Assembly: GCA_964586235.1 (NCBI GenBank)
Contig: CAZPIO010000011.1
Location: forward strand, 32,493 to 96,492
Source: JAUCQB01 sp964586235
Lineage (GTDB): Bacteria > Planctomycetota > Phycisphaerae > UBA1845 > PWPN01
Direction: 5' to 3'
DNA: 64,000 bases
Shown: positions 53,690-62,880 of the stretch, in pieces
Layout of the letters: the number at the start of each line of letters is the position of its first letter
How positions within the stretch are numbered: position 1 is the first letter of the stretch
Position numbers and translations under genes: made by a program
The notes under the pieces: generated by a model
The model's database searches: none
Told to the model about the DNA's origin: nothing
Seen by the model: the letters and a program-made list of their open reading frames with translations, nothing else

Positions 53690-56600
53690 TTACTGCTGCG
53701 GCTGTTGTGTATAATATGCAGTAACCCGCAGTTCGCCTGTTCGATCAACCTGCCGCATGCTTGACGGCACCTCCACCGACTGCCGCTTCTGAAGATTCGT
53801 GGCATATTGGCCAGGCCATCGCATCAGAGGCAGGTCTTCCGGACTGAGCTGCCACCTTTCCCACATTTGGGGATTCCAGTTCTGCCAGTTTGCGATGAAA
53901 GCATCTCCTAAGATCTGCAGGCGCTGCTGTGCCTCGCTGTCTCCCCCGACTATACGGCATCGTTCCAGGAGGAGCTGTGTGGCGGCACTGAGGGCCTGGC
54001 GATATTGTGGCAAGAGCGGACGGTCTATGGGTGCACGTACCTGACGTGCGGTAACCAGAAGGGGGCCCACGATAGCGCGTTCCATGGCGGCGAGAGAGAA
54101 CGGTGTTGCGCCGGTCGGCTCAACCTTTTCATATAGCCTGCGGTGGTAACTATGGAATTGCTCATAGTGGGAGCGATCTCTGGCTTTCGAGACGTTATAG
54201 ATCATCAACACAAGGCCGGGCCGCTCCCACCAGCGACGGCCGATTCGTCCCGTAACCTGGATGTATTGAGCGGTATTCTTGGGCTGACCAACAACACCCA
54301 TGAGAGAGAGGCGGTCAATATCTACGCCAACCTCGATAATGCTTGAGGCCAAACAGGCGTCAACAGCGCGATTATCCTGTTCCGCATAGCGTACAGTCAG
54401 TTTGTCCAGCATTCGGACGATCTGGTCTTGTGTCAGGCGACTTGTTAGCTCCTCAAGCAGCCGTTGCCCACGATGCCGATCGCGCACCTGGGTTCCCGGA
54501 ACAAGATGGCCGTCGCGAACAGCGATATTCCAGATACGTGCGCGAATATCAGAGTCGAATAGTGTCCGTCCACCACCCAGTTCGCGGATGCTATTGAAGA
54601 ACACCAGCAGGCTCCACCATGGATCGCGCTCGCTGGGCGCCAAGCATGCCTGCACGGTCTGCATGACACTTGAGAAGATACGAACCTGTGAAGTGAGCAC
54701 TGAACTGTAGTCGGGCGTGTGTAGACCTAAATAGAGTCTACCGCGGTCGAGGCTGCCATCAGGCTGACGAGCATACCGACCGAAGAAAGAGTCTGCCATA
54801 TCCAGGCCCGGCGCCGGAAACAGACCCAGTGTGTCGCGTCCGTACAGGGTACGCACCTGTTCTCTGGCCCCCCGTATCGTAGCCGTTGAACAGATGATCT
54901 TGGGGACGGTAGTGCCGTGGGAACAGAGGTATTCAATGATTCCCTCGTAAAGCCCATAAAGCGTTCCCAGAGGACCGGAGATAAGGTGGAGCTCATCTTG
55001 AATAATCAGTGAAGGCGGAACGTTAACCAGCTTGGATGGATCGCCACGTTCGCGGCCAAAGAATGCACAGGCTTCCGGCCTGTAGGCAAGCATGGCGAAC
55101 TTGTCTGCGGTTCCGACGAGCCAGGTCGGAGGTTCTGAGTACAGCACCTCGTCAACCACATGAACTGGAATAGTATTGACCCCGTTATCATTGAACAAGC
55201 ACTCTGCATCGGGGCATCTCAGTCTGGGAACTCCGTCAATCTCCACGAGACCGCGAACCTTATCATTGTTACTGAGTTCGATTCTCCGGCGCCCCTCAGT
55301 GCGAGCCGCTCTTCCGAAAAACTTGCCAATCTCCGCACGACACCAAGGACATTCAGTCAGGACGAGAGGGTTCGCGGAGTTGGGATCGTCACTGTCCCTG
55401 TATTTGGCGATTGCGCTGCGTGCGGCAACATTGTTATTGGGTGTCGCTGCGCTGCCGATCCAGAGACCGAGTCGAAAGGATGTACCGGGTATGGGTTGCA
55501 GCCTCAGGCGGTTCGCTCTTGTACGCAGCGCTTCCATGGCGCAGATGAGCGCGGCTGCCCGCTGAAACTGCTGCGTTGTCAGCATACGAAGCGTGTAACG
55601 CATAAGAATGTGCGTGCCTTCGTGGCCGGGGGTGCCCTCTGTCGGAGTGCGGGCGGTAAGACGATGATAGAACATGGAGAATGCCGCAACGGCCATGTAT
55701 GCTTCGGTCTTACCACCTCCTGTTGGGAACCAGATTAGATCGACTGTGCGACGATCTGGATGGGTCGGCGTCATGATCCCTTCAATAGACATGAGCAAGA
55801 ATGCGATCTGGAATGCTCGCCACCGGCCCACGGAGGCATCCTGCTCATAGACGTTTACAAAGCGATCTTGTTGTACGTCGAAGATATCCGCTAGAGGAGA
55901 ACGGTATGCGCCATCCGGACGAATACATTGATTCTGCTGATCATAGAACAATCCGCGGCGCGTACGTTTCTTCATGGCGATCTGCTGGAGCAGCATGGCG
56001 AGGTTTGCCAGTCTGAATGCGTAGCGGGCCTCGCCGGAAGAGGTCAGAAGGGCGAGGCCTCTCTTCATACGCGTAACGCAGTCCTCACACGCCTCCAAGT
56101 GCCGTCTTGCTGCCCTGGAGTATCGGCTATACTCCGCAGTCGAGATCAACTCTCGGCGATCCGCAATCCATTGCCCATAGAGCGATACCATGCGAAGAAG
56201 CTGTCGCCAGACTGCCGCGGTCTCAAGTTGAGGAGGAGTGTCTGGCAGTTGGCCTAAGTCAAACATCGAGATGACCACAGGGACTCCCGCTTGGTCGGTG
56301 ATATCCGGAGTCATGCTGGGAGTCTCAACGGCGGGCATGACATCCGCATACAGAAGGGCCGGCACCTCGCCGGGACATGCGTCCCAGCCAGCCGCGCATC
56401 CATGTCCAATAGCCCAGGTGCGAGATTGATGGTAGAGGAGCTGCAAAGAACGCTCATCCTCGTCGAGCCTGGAATCATCGAGTTCGGACTCGGGATAGGG
56501 CTCAAACTGACCACTACCTTCAATGCGTATTTCGAAGAAAGCCTGATAGAGGATTCGTTGTCTCGTATCTTCGACCGTCTCTCCCTCGGTTCCAATGTTC

Positions 56601-57382
56601 CGGAGCACTGCGGTGATCAGCCAACCTGTCGATCCGTCATCCAGTACACTGCTTCGCGGAAACACATCAATTCGAAGGCGCCCATTGAAGCCGGTCCGAT
56701 TGCATGGAACGTCCAGGAATACGGCGCGTCCCGAAACTAGTCGCTGGTAGTCCAGGTATATGTCGCAGTCCTCATCGAACACGGGAATGCGTCGCCAGGC
56801 TGTTCCTTCTCCGATAGTACCGCCTGCCCTTTCTTGACGGAACTCACAAGGCACATAGTACCCATTCAGCTTAAGAGCGGGCGCATCCTGTTCCTGCCAC
56901 GCGAATCGCCGCTGACGGGGAAGGTGGAAGACCAGCCGGCTTCCTTCCGCAAGTCGGGCACGGAATGACATGCCTATCGAGGACGGTCGGTACTTCTCCG
57001 GCCCGTTTACGTCGAACGTTTCCTCGTCATCACCTGCATCGGTATCATTGTCACCGCGGTCATCCACATTACTGTCCTGCTCCGCGGCCGGCAGAGAATC
57101 CAGTCCCTGCCTGTCGGAGTCAGCTGATGCTTCTTCGGTTTGCGGTCTGTTGGGGCTCAACGGATGAAGGAGTCCGGCACCGTACTTGCGATGCGGCGTC
57201 TCCCGCTGAAAGTAGAGCACCTCTTCATCATCCCCTAGCATGACATAGAACGTCGGTGCCTCACCGCGAGGGATTGACATTGTGTTATTCTCAAACTGGC
57301 ATAGCCGGGCTTCAGGTAGGCTGCGTAGAGCTGGCCCGACGATTTCGGCACGGAGATGTTCGATAAGAGTTGCTCGGGACAT
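53690..57382 (-). CDS. drmA: DrmA-type helicase
   Basis: 1230 residues. The large N-terminal region (~1-530) precedes a superfamily-2 core: Walker A FPTGGGKTE (552-560), DELH box IIQDELHL (793-800), STATI (832-836) and the late IEVGVDIDRLSLMGV and QVTGRIGR. A zinc-binding CPWC (678-681) and CPDAEC (723-728) lie in the middle. This is the DISARM DrmA layout. It starts one base after the NERD-helicase stop, in the same transcript. It is the motor of the DISARM core. Confidence 0.92.
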   Translation of the reverse strand: MSRATLIEHLRAEIVGPALRSLPEARLCQFENNTMSIPRGEAPTFYVMLGDDEEVLYFQRETPHRKYGAGLLHPLSPNRPQTEEASADSDRQGLDSLPAAEQDSNVDDRGDNDTDAGDDEETFDVNGPEKYRPSSIGMSFRARLAEGSRLVFHLPRQRRFAWQEQDAPALKLNGYYVPCEFRQERAGGTIGEGTAWRRIPVFDEDCDIYLDYQRLVSGRAVFLDVPCNRTGFNGRLRIDVFPRSSVLDDGSTGWLITAVLRNIGTEGETVEDTRQRILYQAFFEIRIEGSGQFEPYPESELDDSRLDEDERSLQLLYHQSRTWAIGHGCAAGWDACPGEVPALLYADVMPAVETPSMTPDITDQAGVPVVISMFDLGQLPDTPPQLETAAVWRQLLRMVSLYGQWIADRRELISTAEYSRYSRAARRHLEACEDCVTRMKRGLALLTSSGEARYAFRLANLAMLLQQIAMKKRTRRGLFYDQQNQCIRPDGAYRSPLADIFDVQQDRFVNVYEQDASVGRWRAFQIAFLLMSIEGIMTPTHPDRRTVDLIWFPTGGGKTEAYMAVAAFSMFYHRLTARTPTEGTPGHEGTHILMRYTLRMLTTQQFQRAAALICAMEALRTRANRLRLQPIPGTSFRLGLWIGSAATPNNNVAARSAIAKYRDSDDPNSANPLVLTECPWCRAEIGKFFGRAARTEGRRRIELSNNDKVRGLVEIDGVPRLRCPDAECLFNDNGVNTIPVHVVDEVLYSEPPTWLVGTADKFAMLAYRPEACAFFGRERGDPSKLVNVPPSLIIQDELHLISGPLGTLYGLYEGIIEYLCSHGTTVPKIICSTATIRGAREQVRTLYGRDTLGLFPAPGLDMADSFFGRYARQPDGSLDRGRLYLGLHTPDYSSVLTSQVRIFSSVMQTVQACLAPSERDPWWSLLVFFNSIRELGGGRTLFDSDIRARIWNIAVRDGHLVPGTQVRDRHRGQRLLEELTSRLTQDQIVRMLDKLTVRYAEQDNRAVDACLASSIIEVGVDIDRLSLMGVVGQPKNTAQYIQVTGRIGRRWWERPGLVLMIYNVSKARDRSHYEQFHSYHRRLYEKVEPTGATPFSLAAMERAIVGPLLVTARQVRAPIDRPLLPQYRQALSAATQLLLERCRIVGGDSEAQQRLQILGDAFIANWQNWNPQMWERWQLSPEDLPLMRWPGQYATNLQKRQSVEVPSSMRQVDRTGELRVTAYYTQQPQQ

Positions 57383-57383
57383 A

Positions 57384-59099
57384 TCAGGCTCCAGTAAGCG
57401 TTCTTAAGAAATATGAACCCAACGACTCAGAGGCCAGTAATGATACAGACGAGGTCGCACGCGTCATCGCTGTGTAGAACAAGCTCTGTGCCGCGGGCTG
57501 AAGTGGGGCATACACATCCGTTACAATTATGACCTTGTTCTCCAGCCCTTTGTACTCATGGACAGAGGCGTAACAGGTGCAGTCATTATTAGCATCAGCC
57601 ACATGCCGAAGTTTCCAACCTTGTTGCCTGAGTCGAACGGCCGTGCTGTCCTCGGCGCGGCGAAATGACAGGATGGTGATTTCGGATGGCCGGTATCCTC
57701 GATCCCGGTATGCCCGGATTTCCTGTTGAAGGAGCCCAGCCTGGTGCTCGGTATCGCGGAACAAGTAGAAATTGTAGTCCCGTGCGGCCCCTGTCCCGAG
57801 GCGATAGGAGCTATAGACACTCTCAGGAAGGCCGCTCAAACCAAGTGCAGCGGCGCCCACAATCCTGAAATTTCGGCAGTTCTCTTCAAGATGCCAACGG
57901 ACGGCGACCGTATGGGTCTGCAGACCAGCTAGTGTGGTCGTGAGAGCCGCACGCTGATCATCATTGCCGATCACTTGATGATTGAAATCGCCCAGGAATG
58001 TCCAATGCCCATCCAGCCAGCCACCAGAAAGGCAAGCGCCTATCGCCTCGAAGAGGATGGGCCGCATCAGGACATCCTGGGCCTCATCGAGAACGAGCGC
58101 GTCAAGAGATACTAGCGCAGAGGTATCCGGGTCCGTCATGCGGTCGAGCAGAATATGTGGAAACTCTTTCTCCCAGTAAGCTGCAGTGGCGTCATGAGAC
58201 GGCACAATTTGGCAGGCTTGAGACAGAACGCGATGAACACTGCCACAAATGAGTCGTGGGCCGGCGTTGGCGAGTTCCCGCTCCAGCCAAAGGCCAATTG
58301 GGCGATTGAAGCAGAAGAGGCCGGTTCTGGCTCCGGCCTCCGACAGTCGACGAGCGAGTTCCATCGCGATCAGTGTCTTGCCGGTACCGGCGCCGCCCGA
58401 GACAATCAGTCGCTTATTGAGGTTGGCCAGTTGCAGTACGGGCTTCTGCTGTGCACGAAGAACCGTCTCCAAGCGTTGACGGCGCTCATCGATCTCGGTT
58501 CGCTGATGGGGCCTGTATCGCTGGACAGGTCGAAGGAACTGCAGAAGCGTCTCTTGCTGATGCTTGGTCAGTGCAGTGGGGAGCGATGATAGATCTCTAT
58601 TGGCCAGGATAAGATTCTCTGTTGCGCGATCGAGTTCTTCGTGTAAGCGCCCGCCGTCCCGTAATCTAACGCATTTGTCGCGGTCGAAAACCTCGTCACT
58701 GGAGTACTCGATATTCGACCTGACCTCAAACTTGGCCCGAGGAAAGAACACACATTTCACAATCGGTATGGCTGAAAAACCAGGCAGGCGATCTCGGATG
58801 CTCCGATGAAGTGTCTTCGCACCATCCTCCGCCTGCTTGAGTGGTGAACGTTCAATATGGTGGCCCAGATGCCATCCACATTCATCGAACCAGATCGAGT
58901 CGTGAGATTTCACCTCTAGGCAAAGCACACCGTGCCGAGGAATAATGACCACGAAATCGATTTCGGTGCGGCGGGACCTGTTCCAGGGGGCCAGATCGAG
59001 GCTATGAAGACATGTCCACTCCGCAGGGCCTTCTTCCAGCCAACGGAAGAGGTCCTGCTCGCCAGGTGGAGTCTGTTCGTCAAAATGGGGCGGAATCAT
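57384..59099 (-). CDS. NERD nuclease fused to an SF1 (UvrD-like) helicase
   Basis: 571 residues. Residues ~15-150 form a NERD domain with the nuclease motif EIDFVVIIPRHGVLCLEVKSH (Asp48, Glu62, Lys64). The rest is a superfamily-1 helicase: Walker A GGAGTGKTL (235-243), Walker B LVLDEAQD (335-342), then VHEYKGLENKVIIVTDV and YTAMTRA near the C-terminus. I chose ATG 59099, which overlaps the upstream stop as ATGA. This fusion is not part of standard DISARM; it may clip or process DNA ends. Confidence 0.85.
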   Translation of the reverse strand: MIPPHFDEQTPPGEQDLFRWLEEGPAEWTCLHSLDLAPWNRSRRTEIDFVVIIPRHGVLCLEVKSHDSIWFDECGWHLGHHIERSPLKQAEDGAKTLHRSIRDRLPGFSAIPIVKCVFFPRAKFEVRSNIEYSSDEVFDRDKCVRLRDGGRLHEELDRATENLILANRDLSSLPTALTKHQQETLLQFLRPVQRYRPHQRTEIDERRQRLETVLRAQQKPVLQLANLNKRLIVSGGAGTGKTLIAMELARRLSEAGARTGLFCFNRPIGLWLERELANAGPRLICGSVHRVLSQACQIVPSHDATAAYWEKEFPHILLDRMTDPDTSALVSLDALVLDEAQDVLMRPILFEAIGACLSGGWLDGHWTFLGDFNHQVIGNDDQRAALTTTLAGLQTHTVAVRWHLEENCRNFRIVGAAALGLSGLPESVYSSYRLGTGAARDYNFYLFRDTEHQAGLLQQEIRAYRDRGYRPSEITILSFRRAEDSTAVRLRQQGWKLRHVADANNDCTCYASVHEYKGLENKVIIVTDVYAPLQPAAQSLFYTAMTRATSSVSLLASESLGSYFLRTLTGA

Positions 59100-60718
59100 G
59101 CGAGCCATCGATCCAGCTCCTGCCTGGGGAACAGCCGAGGCGTCGAGTACGGCGGGTTCTGGAACTCAACCCCATCAAAATCCTCGCTGATATCCGCCAC
59201 TCTCGCGAAAAGAACGGCTATCTGTGACTCCTCACACTCTATCTCCAGCCTGAAACTGCCTGCCTTCTCGGAGTGGGTTCGGATGAGGGCAAGATGCTGC
59301 CTGAGAGCGGCCAGAATAACACTGTCCATTTCCTGGCCAGCTATCAAGCCGCGGGATATCGCCTGCCCCTTGAGGTAGCTGAGTTCGCGCCACGCCTCCA
59401 CCCACCACGGTCGCACCCGTTCTAGTTCCGGCGAATCCTGAACAATGCCAAGCCACTGGATGAGAAGGCGAAACTCGTCCTTGCTTTTCGGCGAATTGAG
59501 TTGTGTTGGTCTGGCGTCTGCCCATCGCCGCACATTGTGGTTGCCGGCTGCCGTCCTGACACCCACGGTGACGAGTCGTGCAGACACCTCGCCGACCCCT
59601 AGCGTGTCGATCTTCTGCTGCAGTTCATGTTTCCACCGCTGCCGGCGCGCGGCCTTGCCGTAATCACCATCATGTTCGTCCGTTCCGGTGGCTGTGCCTT
59701 CCTCAAGGATCAGGAACATGCCGATTTCGAGCGAGTCATCTGAAGAAGGCGCTGAACTGAGGGGAACCCGTCGTCGTCTTACGGCCTCCTCATCCACAGC
59801 GTCGGGATCGAAGGAGAGAACGGTCCACGCACCATGTTTACCGATCGGTACCAGTGTGAACCGTCCGTCATCAGTGCTGACACAGACGGCGCGATCAGGC
59901 TGATAGCCAGCATTCGGGCCAAGACGATTATGCGCCCCCAGAACAACGGTCTCGATTTCAGATGTGATGTCATCTTCCGGAACGTCGGGTATATCGTTCT
60001 CCGGGAGGTCGCCGGCACCGCCTCCAGCAGGTCTCCGGGTTCGCTTGAGGGGAACTGAGGCAGATTCGCCCCGGCGACGGGGCACAAGTGGGAAGTCCTC
60101 AGAATCCCGATCCCCCGCCCAACGGATGTTCAGATGCCTGCGATGCCTCGGCGCGACGAGTAACGAATCAAAGACATGTCGTGCACGGCGGCTTCTGAAT
60201 GGCCCTACCGTAATGAGCATATCGAATGGATCCGAGTCATTGTAACGCTTGACGGTCAGGAAATGCTCGGCCGTAAGCGGTAGCACGCCGCACGCCGCCT
60301 CGATAAACGATGGCCGCTCCCATGACCCGCATGCCACGCGGACGCTCTGTGCGCCTGCACGGCCCAGCGCACTGATGAACTGTTCACGAAGAGGGTTCTG
60401 AGTATCTACAAGGGTCTCAGCTGTGCGCATAACGCGATCAAACGCGCAGCACCACTCAACATTGCCCAAACGCGTCAAGGAATCGGCCATGCCCCTATAG
60501 TCAGTCAGCCACTCCTGATCCCAGGCTTCGGGAGAGAAGACGCCGCGCCGAAACTTCCACCAGATGTTCCGGCGCACATCATCGGCATCATCGCTCAAGG
60601 ATTGTACGAATGCGCTGATCGCATTGCGAAGTGCGGCATATCGAGGGCAAGCGACCTCGATTACCTCAAGCTCGGACTCAGACGCAAGTAATAGCAGCGT
60701 GGAGAGTCTCTTGATCAT
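59096..60718 (-). CDS. Unknown operon component B (540 residues)
   Basis: 540 residues, soluble, with a helical N-terminus (IKRLSTLLLLASESELEVIEV), a central low-complexity acidic segment (DLPENDIPDVPEDDITSEIE), and a C-terminal region containing RRWADARPTQLNSPKSKDEF and LKGQAISRGLIAGQEMDSVI. No catalytic motif is recognised. It overlaps component A as ATGA and the NERD-helicase as ATGA, so it belongs to the operon. It could be a diverged or split DrmE, which class 2 DISARM carries at this place, but sequence alone does not show it. Confidence 0.6.
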   Translation of the reverse strand: MIKRLSTLLLLASESELEVIEVACPRYAALRNAISAFVQSLSDDADDVRRNIWWKFRRGVFSPEAWDQEWLTDYRGMADSLTRLGNVEWCCAFDRVMRTAETLVDTQNPLREQFISALGRAGAQSVRVACGSWERPSFIEAACGVLPLTAEHFLTVKRYNDSDPFDMLITVGPFRSRRARHVFDSLLVAPRHRRHLNIRWAGDRDSEDFPLVPRRRGESASVPLKRTRRPAGGGAGDLPENDIPDVPEDDITSEIETVVLGAHNRLGPNAGYQPDRAVCVSTDDGRFTLVPIGKHGAWTVLSFDPDAVDEEAVRRRRVPLSSAPSSDDSLEIGMFLILEEGTATGTDEHDGDYGKAARRQRWKHELQQKIDTLGVGEVSARLVTVGVRTAAGNHNVRRWADARPTQLNSPKSKDEFRLLIQWLGIVQDSPELERVRPWWVEAWRELSYLKGQAISRGLIAGQEMDSVILAALRQHLALIRTHSEKAGSFRLEIECEESQIAVLFARVADISEDFDGVEFQNPPYSTPRLFPRQELDRWLA

Positions 60719-61773
60719 AAGCCTTGTCCGTGCTCAGTCCGGCACCAGAAGCGAAACCCACTTACTCCAACAGGCAAAGAGATGTCGAAGCGTTCATCAC
60801 AGATACCTTCTGGTCGCACCGGAATATCGGGTTGCATCTGGGCAAGCTTCGAGCAGAGTCCTTGAAGGTGGCTGGGGGTATCAGCGAGGTTAACAACAAT
60901 AACACAGTTGCATTGTGGTATCCTCTCGGCAAACCTAAGGAAACCCGCAATGCCGTCGAAGATCGCCAGTCGCGCTGAAGCTCCTGCCGATCGTATGGTC
61001 TCATGAGCATCGCGTTGGTTCGGTTTTGCGAAACTGACCAAATGTGCAGTGCCTTGCCGACGCCAAGTATCAGCGTTGATCGCCGACCTAAGGCTGGCTT
61101 TCTGTCCAGCCATGCACAACTCACAGTCATTGATGTCATGTAGTACCCGTTGTTCGGCCAACTCCGGGCCGACAAGCACAATATCTTGAACAGCCGCCGT
61201 CCCGGCCTCTGGGGGTAAGACACGCTCCTGGGCGGAAAGAAGACGGCCGATGCTTTCATAGAAGCCCAAGGAATCAGGTGGAGTAGCGGTTCCCGGCACG
61301 GGTTCGTCACCATCGAGGTACCAATCCGCAGCAGACTGGCAGGGGAATAGTGTTACCTGTGTAGCTCCTTCGCGTTGGACTCTTAGATGCTCCAGGATTG
61401 CCCCGCTCGCACGGTTCTGAGCCTGCGTCGTGCCCAAAATAAGAAATGCTCCCCGATAACCAGCTTTCCGGAGTCGACGTCTGTTCACTGCCGGTTTTCT
61501 TGCCTCCCTAATGAGCTTGGTGAAGTGTTCCTGTAACCGGACCGATGCGCCAGAAGGGCGTTCAAGACATGCCCGCACGGCGCCGATTGTCATCAAGTAC
61601 GCCCAGCCTGACCAACATGGCAGATTGATAACCAGAATGTGGCGGTAACCCTGGTGATAGTCTTGGAGACTCCTGTACCCGAGCCGTAGAGCTTCGATGA
61701 CCCACGCTGGCGCATCCTGGCGATCACCGTTTTCCGGACAGGGGCCTTCGCAGGAATTCAGGCAATACGGCAT
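60715..61773 (-). CDS. Unknown operon component A (first gene)
   Basis: 352 residues from ATG 61773, which follows GAGGAG. Segments: HILVINLPCWSGWAYLMTIG, LRKAGYRGAFLILGTTQAQN and NCVIVVNLADTPSHLQGLC suggest alternating strands and helices, like a Rossmann or ATPase-like fold without Walker motifs. No family recognised. It heads the operon and is coupled to component B. Together with B (about 890 residues) it has the size of one DrmE protein. Confidence 0.6.
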   Translation of the reverse strand: MPYCLNSCEGPCPENGDRQDAPAWVIEALRLGYRSLQDYHQGYRHILVINLPCWSGWAYLMTIGAVRACLERPSGASVRLQEHFTKLIREARKPAVNRRRLRKAGYRGAFLILGTTQAQNRASGAILEHLRVQREGATQVTLFPCQSAADWYLDGDEPVPGTATPPDSLGFYESIGRLLSAQERVLPPEAGTAAVQDIVLVGPELAEQRVLHDINDCELCMAGQKASLRSAINADTWRRQGTAHLVSFAKPNQRDAHETIRSAGASARLAIFDGIAGFLRFAERIPQCNCVIVVNLADTPSHLQGLCSKLAQMQPDIPVRPEGICDERFDISLPVGVSGFRFWCRTEHGQGL

Positions 61774-62047
61774 GCTCTTACTCCTCATGGCATGCAAACG
61801 GCTGGGTACTGCCTCTGGTGCGGAGTCACGCTGGCGGCGCCCAAGTCGTCACCGCCTTGGCCGCTGCCAAGCAATCGCTAAGGCTGGCCAAGGGCCCTCA
61901 TTTGCCAAGCTTAAGCACCATTATGCAGTCAAGACAGCAATCCGTCTACTGTGACTTCTAGCCGCTGCGGTTACTGGTCGGGCTTGTTTGGCGACGATTC
62001 GGGCCTGAGTCCGATTGCCCCGCCTCACCATCCACAGCAATGGAGTT
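61774..62047. other. Region upstream of the long operon
   Basis: 274 bases between component A and the ARPP companion gene. It should hold the promoter of the operon. Part of it can also be read as the true C-terminus of the companion gene if the frameshift near 62110 is an error. No operator-like dyad was seen. Confidence 0.4.
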
Positions 62048-62848
62048 TCATCTACAGTGAAATTGGCGTTTTCCTCCCACACGCCGGGCCACGGCAACCC
62101 GCCTCCCGCGAATCGGCGAACGTGGCAGTTCATGGCCGGTGATCTCTCGAAAGACCGCACAGTCGATGAGGTGGACGCAGACTCGGCCGGAGTTCGGCGA
62201 ATCCCATGTCTGAATGCCGTGGGGATCGGGCAAAACCTCCTGCCGAATCGTGACCGTCTGGCCGTTCGCGTCCGATAATTGAGGGCGTTCAGCAACCGTC
62301 CGTGCCGCCTTGGATGGGGGATGATCAGGGAATAATCCCGGTCTCGGCTCAAACACCATAATCTGGAGGCCTTCGCAAGCCTCGCTTTTGGCCGGTTCTG
62401 CACCGGACACCGGATCAGTACTCGTCGGCGGCGTCACGAATTGCCTGAACCGGCCATCTCTGTCATGGAACCCGCTGAGCAGATGCTGCTCCGGGCAGAC
62501 TAGGTAATCCTGGGGCTCATTGCTCAGCTTCTGATGCCAAGACTCGCCGGTCAGAGCGTTGATCCGCCCGACGGCCACTTTCACCGCGTTCGGCTTCCAC
62601 CAGCGGCCGGACATGCTGATCCACATCGCCTCCTGCGGGTGCATCGGGATGAACAATCCCGGCCGTGTCCGCCATGCTGCCGGAACGCGGTCGGGGTAGT
62701 CCTGAACCGAGAAGACTGGAAACTCGCCGAAGGTCGGCAGCGACGGGTACGCGCGTCCATCGTCAGGTACGCGCAGAGTCCGCATGAACCGAACGGTCAT
62801 GCTGGCTCCGAAGTGCACCTCGTCCCGGTTGACTTCGATCTCAAGCAT
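62048..62848 (-). CDS. ARPP-associated protein with a probable C-terminal frameshift
   Basis: 266 residues in this frame: TVRFMRTLRVPDDGRAYPSL, then GLFIPMHPQEAMWISMSG, AVKVAVGRINALTGE, QDYLVCPEQ and PDPHGIQTWDSPNSGRVCVH. These match a small family whose members end FREITG..P..P......GLPW. In this frame the end is RRVAVARRVGGKRQFHCR, but the other minus frame reads AGGGLPWPGVWEENANFTVDE right after the shared ELPRSPI region. One extra base near 62108-62113 would explain it. ATG 62848 follows AGGGGA. It lies 33 bases after ARPP-1 and is probably its partner; an ARPP-2 assignment is possible but unproven. Confidence 0.6.
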   Translation of the reverse strand: MLEIEVNRDEVHFGASMTVRFMRTLRVPDDGRAYPSLPTFGEFPVFSVQDYPDRVPAAWRTRPGLFIPMHPQEAMWISMSGRWWKPNAVKVAVGRINALTGESWHQKLSNEPQDYLVCPEQHLLSGFHDRDGRFRQFVTPPTSTDPVSGAEPAKSEACEGLQIMVFEPRPGLFPDHPPSKAARTVAERPQLSDANGQTVTIRQEVLPDPHGIQTWDSPNSGRVCVHLIDCAVFREITGHELPRSPIRGRRVAVARRVGGKRQFHCR

Positions 62849-62880
62849 CGTTGGTCCCCTTGCCTGCCCGCTTCTTCCCG

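Noticed and set aside
44109..61773. Calling the operon a standard class 2 DISARM
   Set aside because: DrmA, DrmB and a C5 methyltransferase are present, but no PLD-type DrmC or recognisable DrmE was found, and five extra genes are in the same operon.
61921..62403. Independent minus-strand gene overlapping the ARPP companion
   Set aside because: Its middle (GLPWPGVWEE) looks like the frameshifted continuation of the companion gene; the upstream half is a shadow of that gene.
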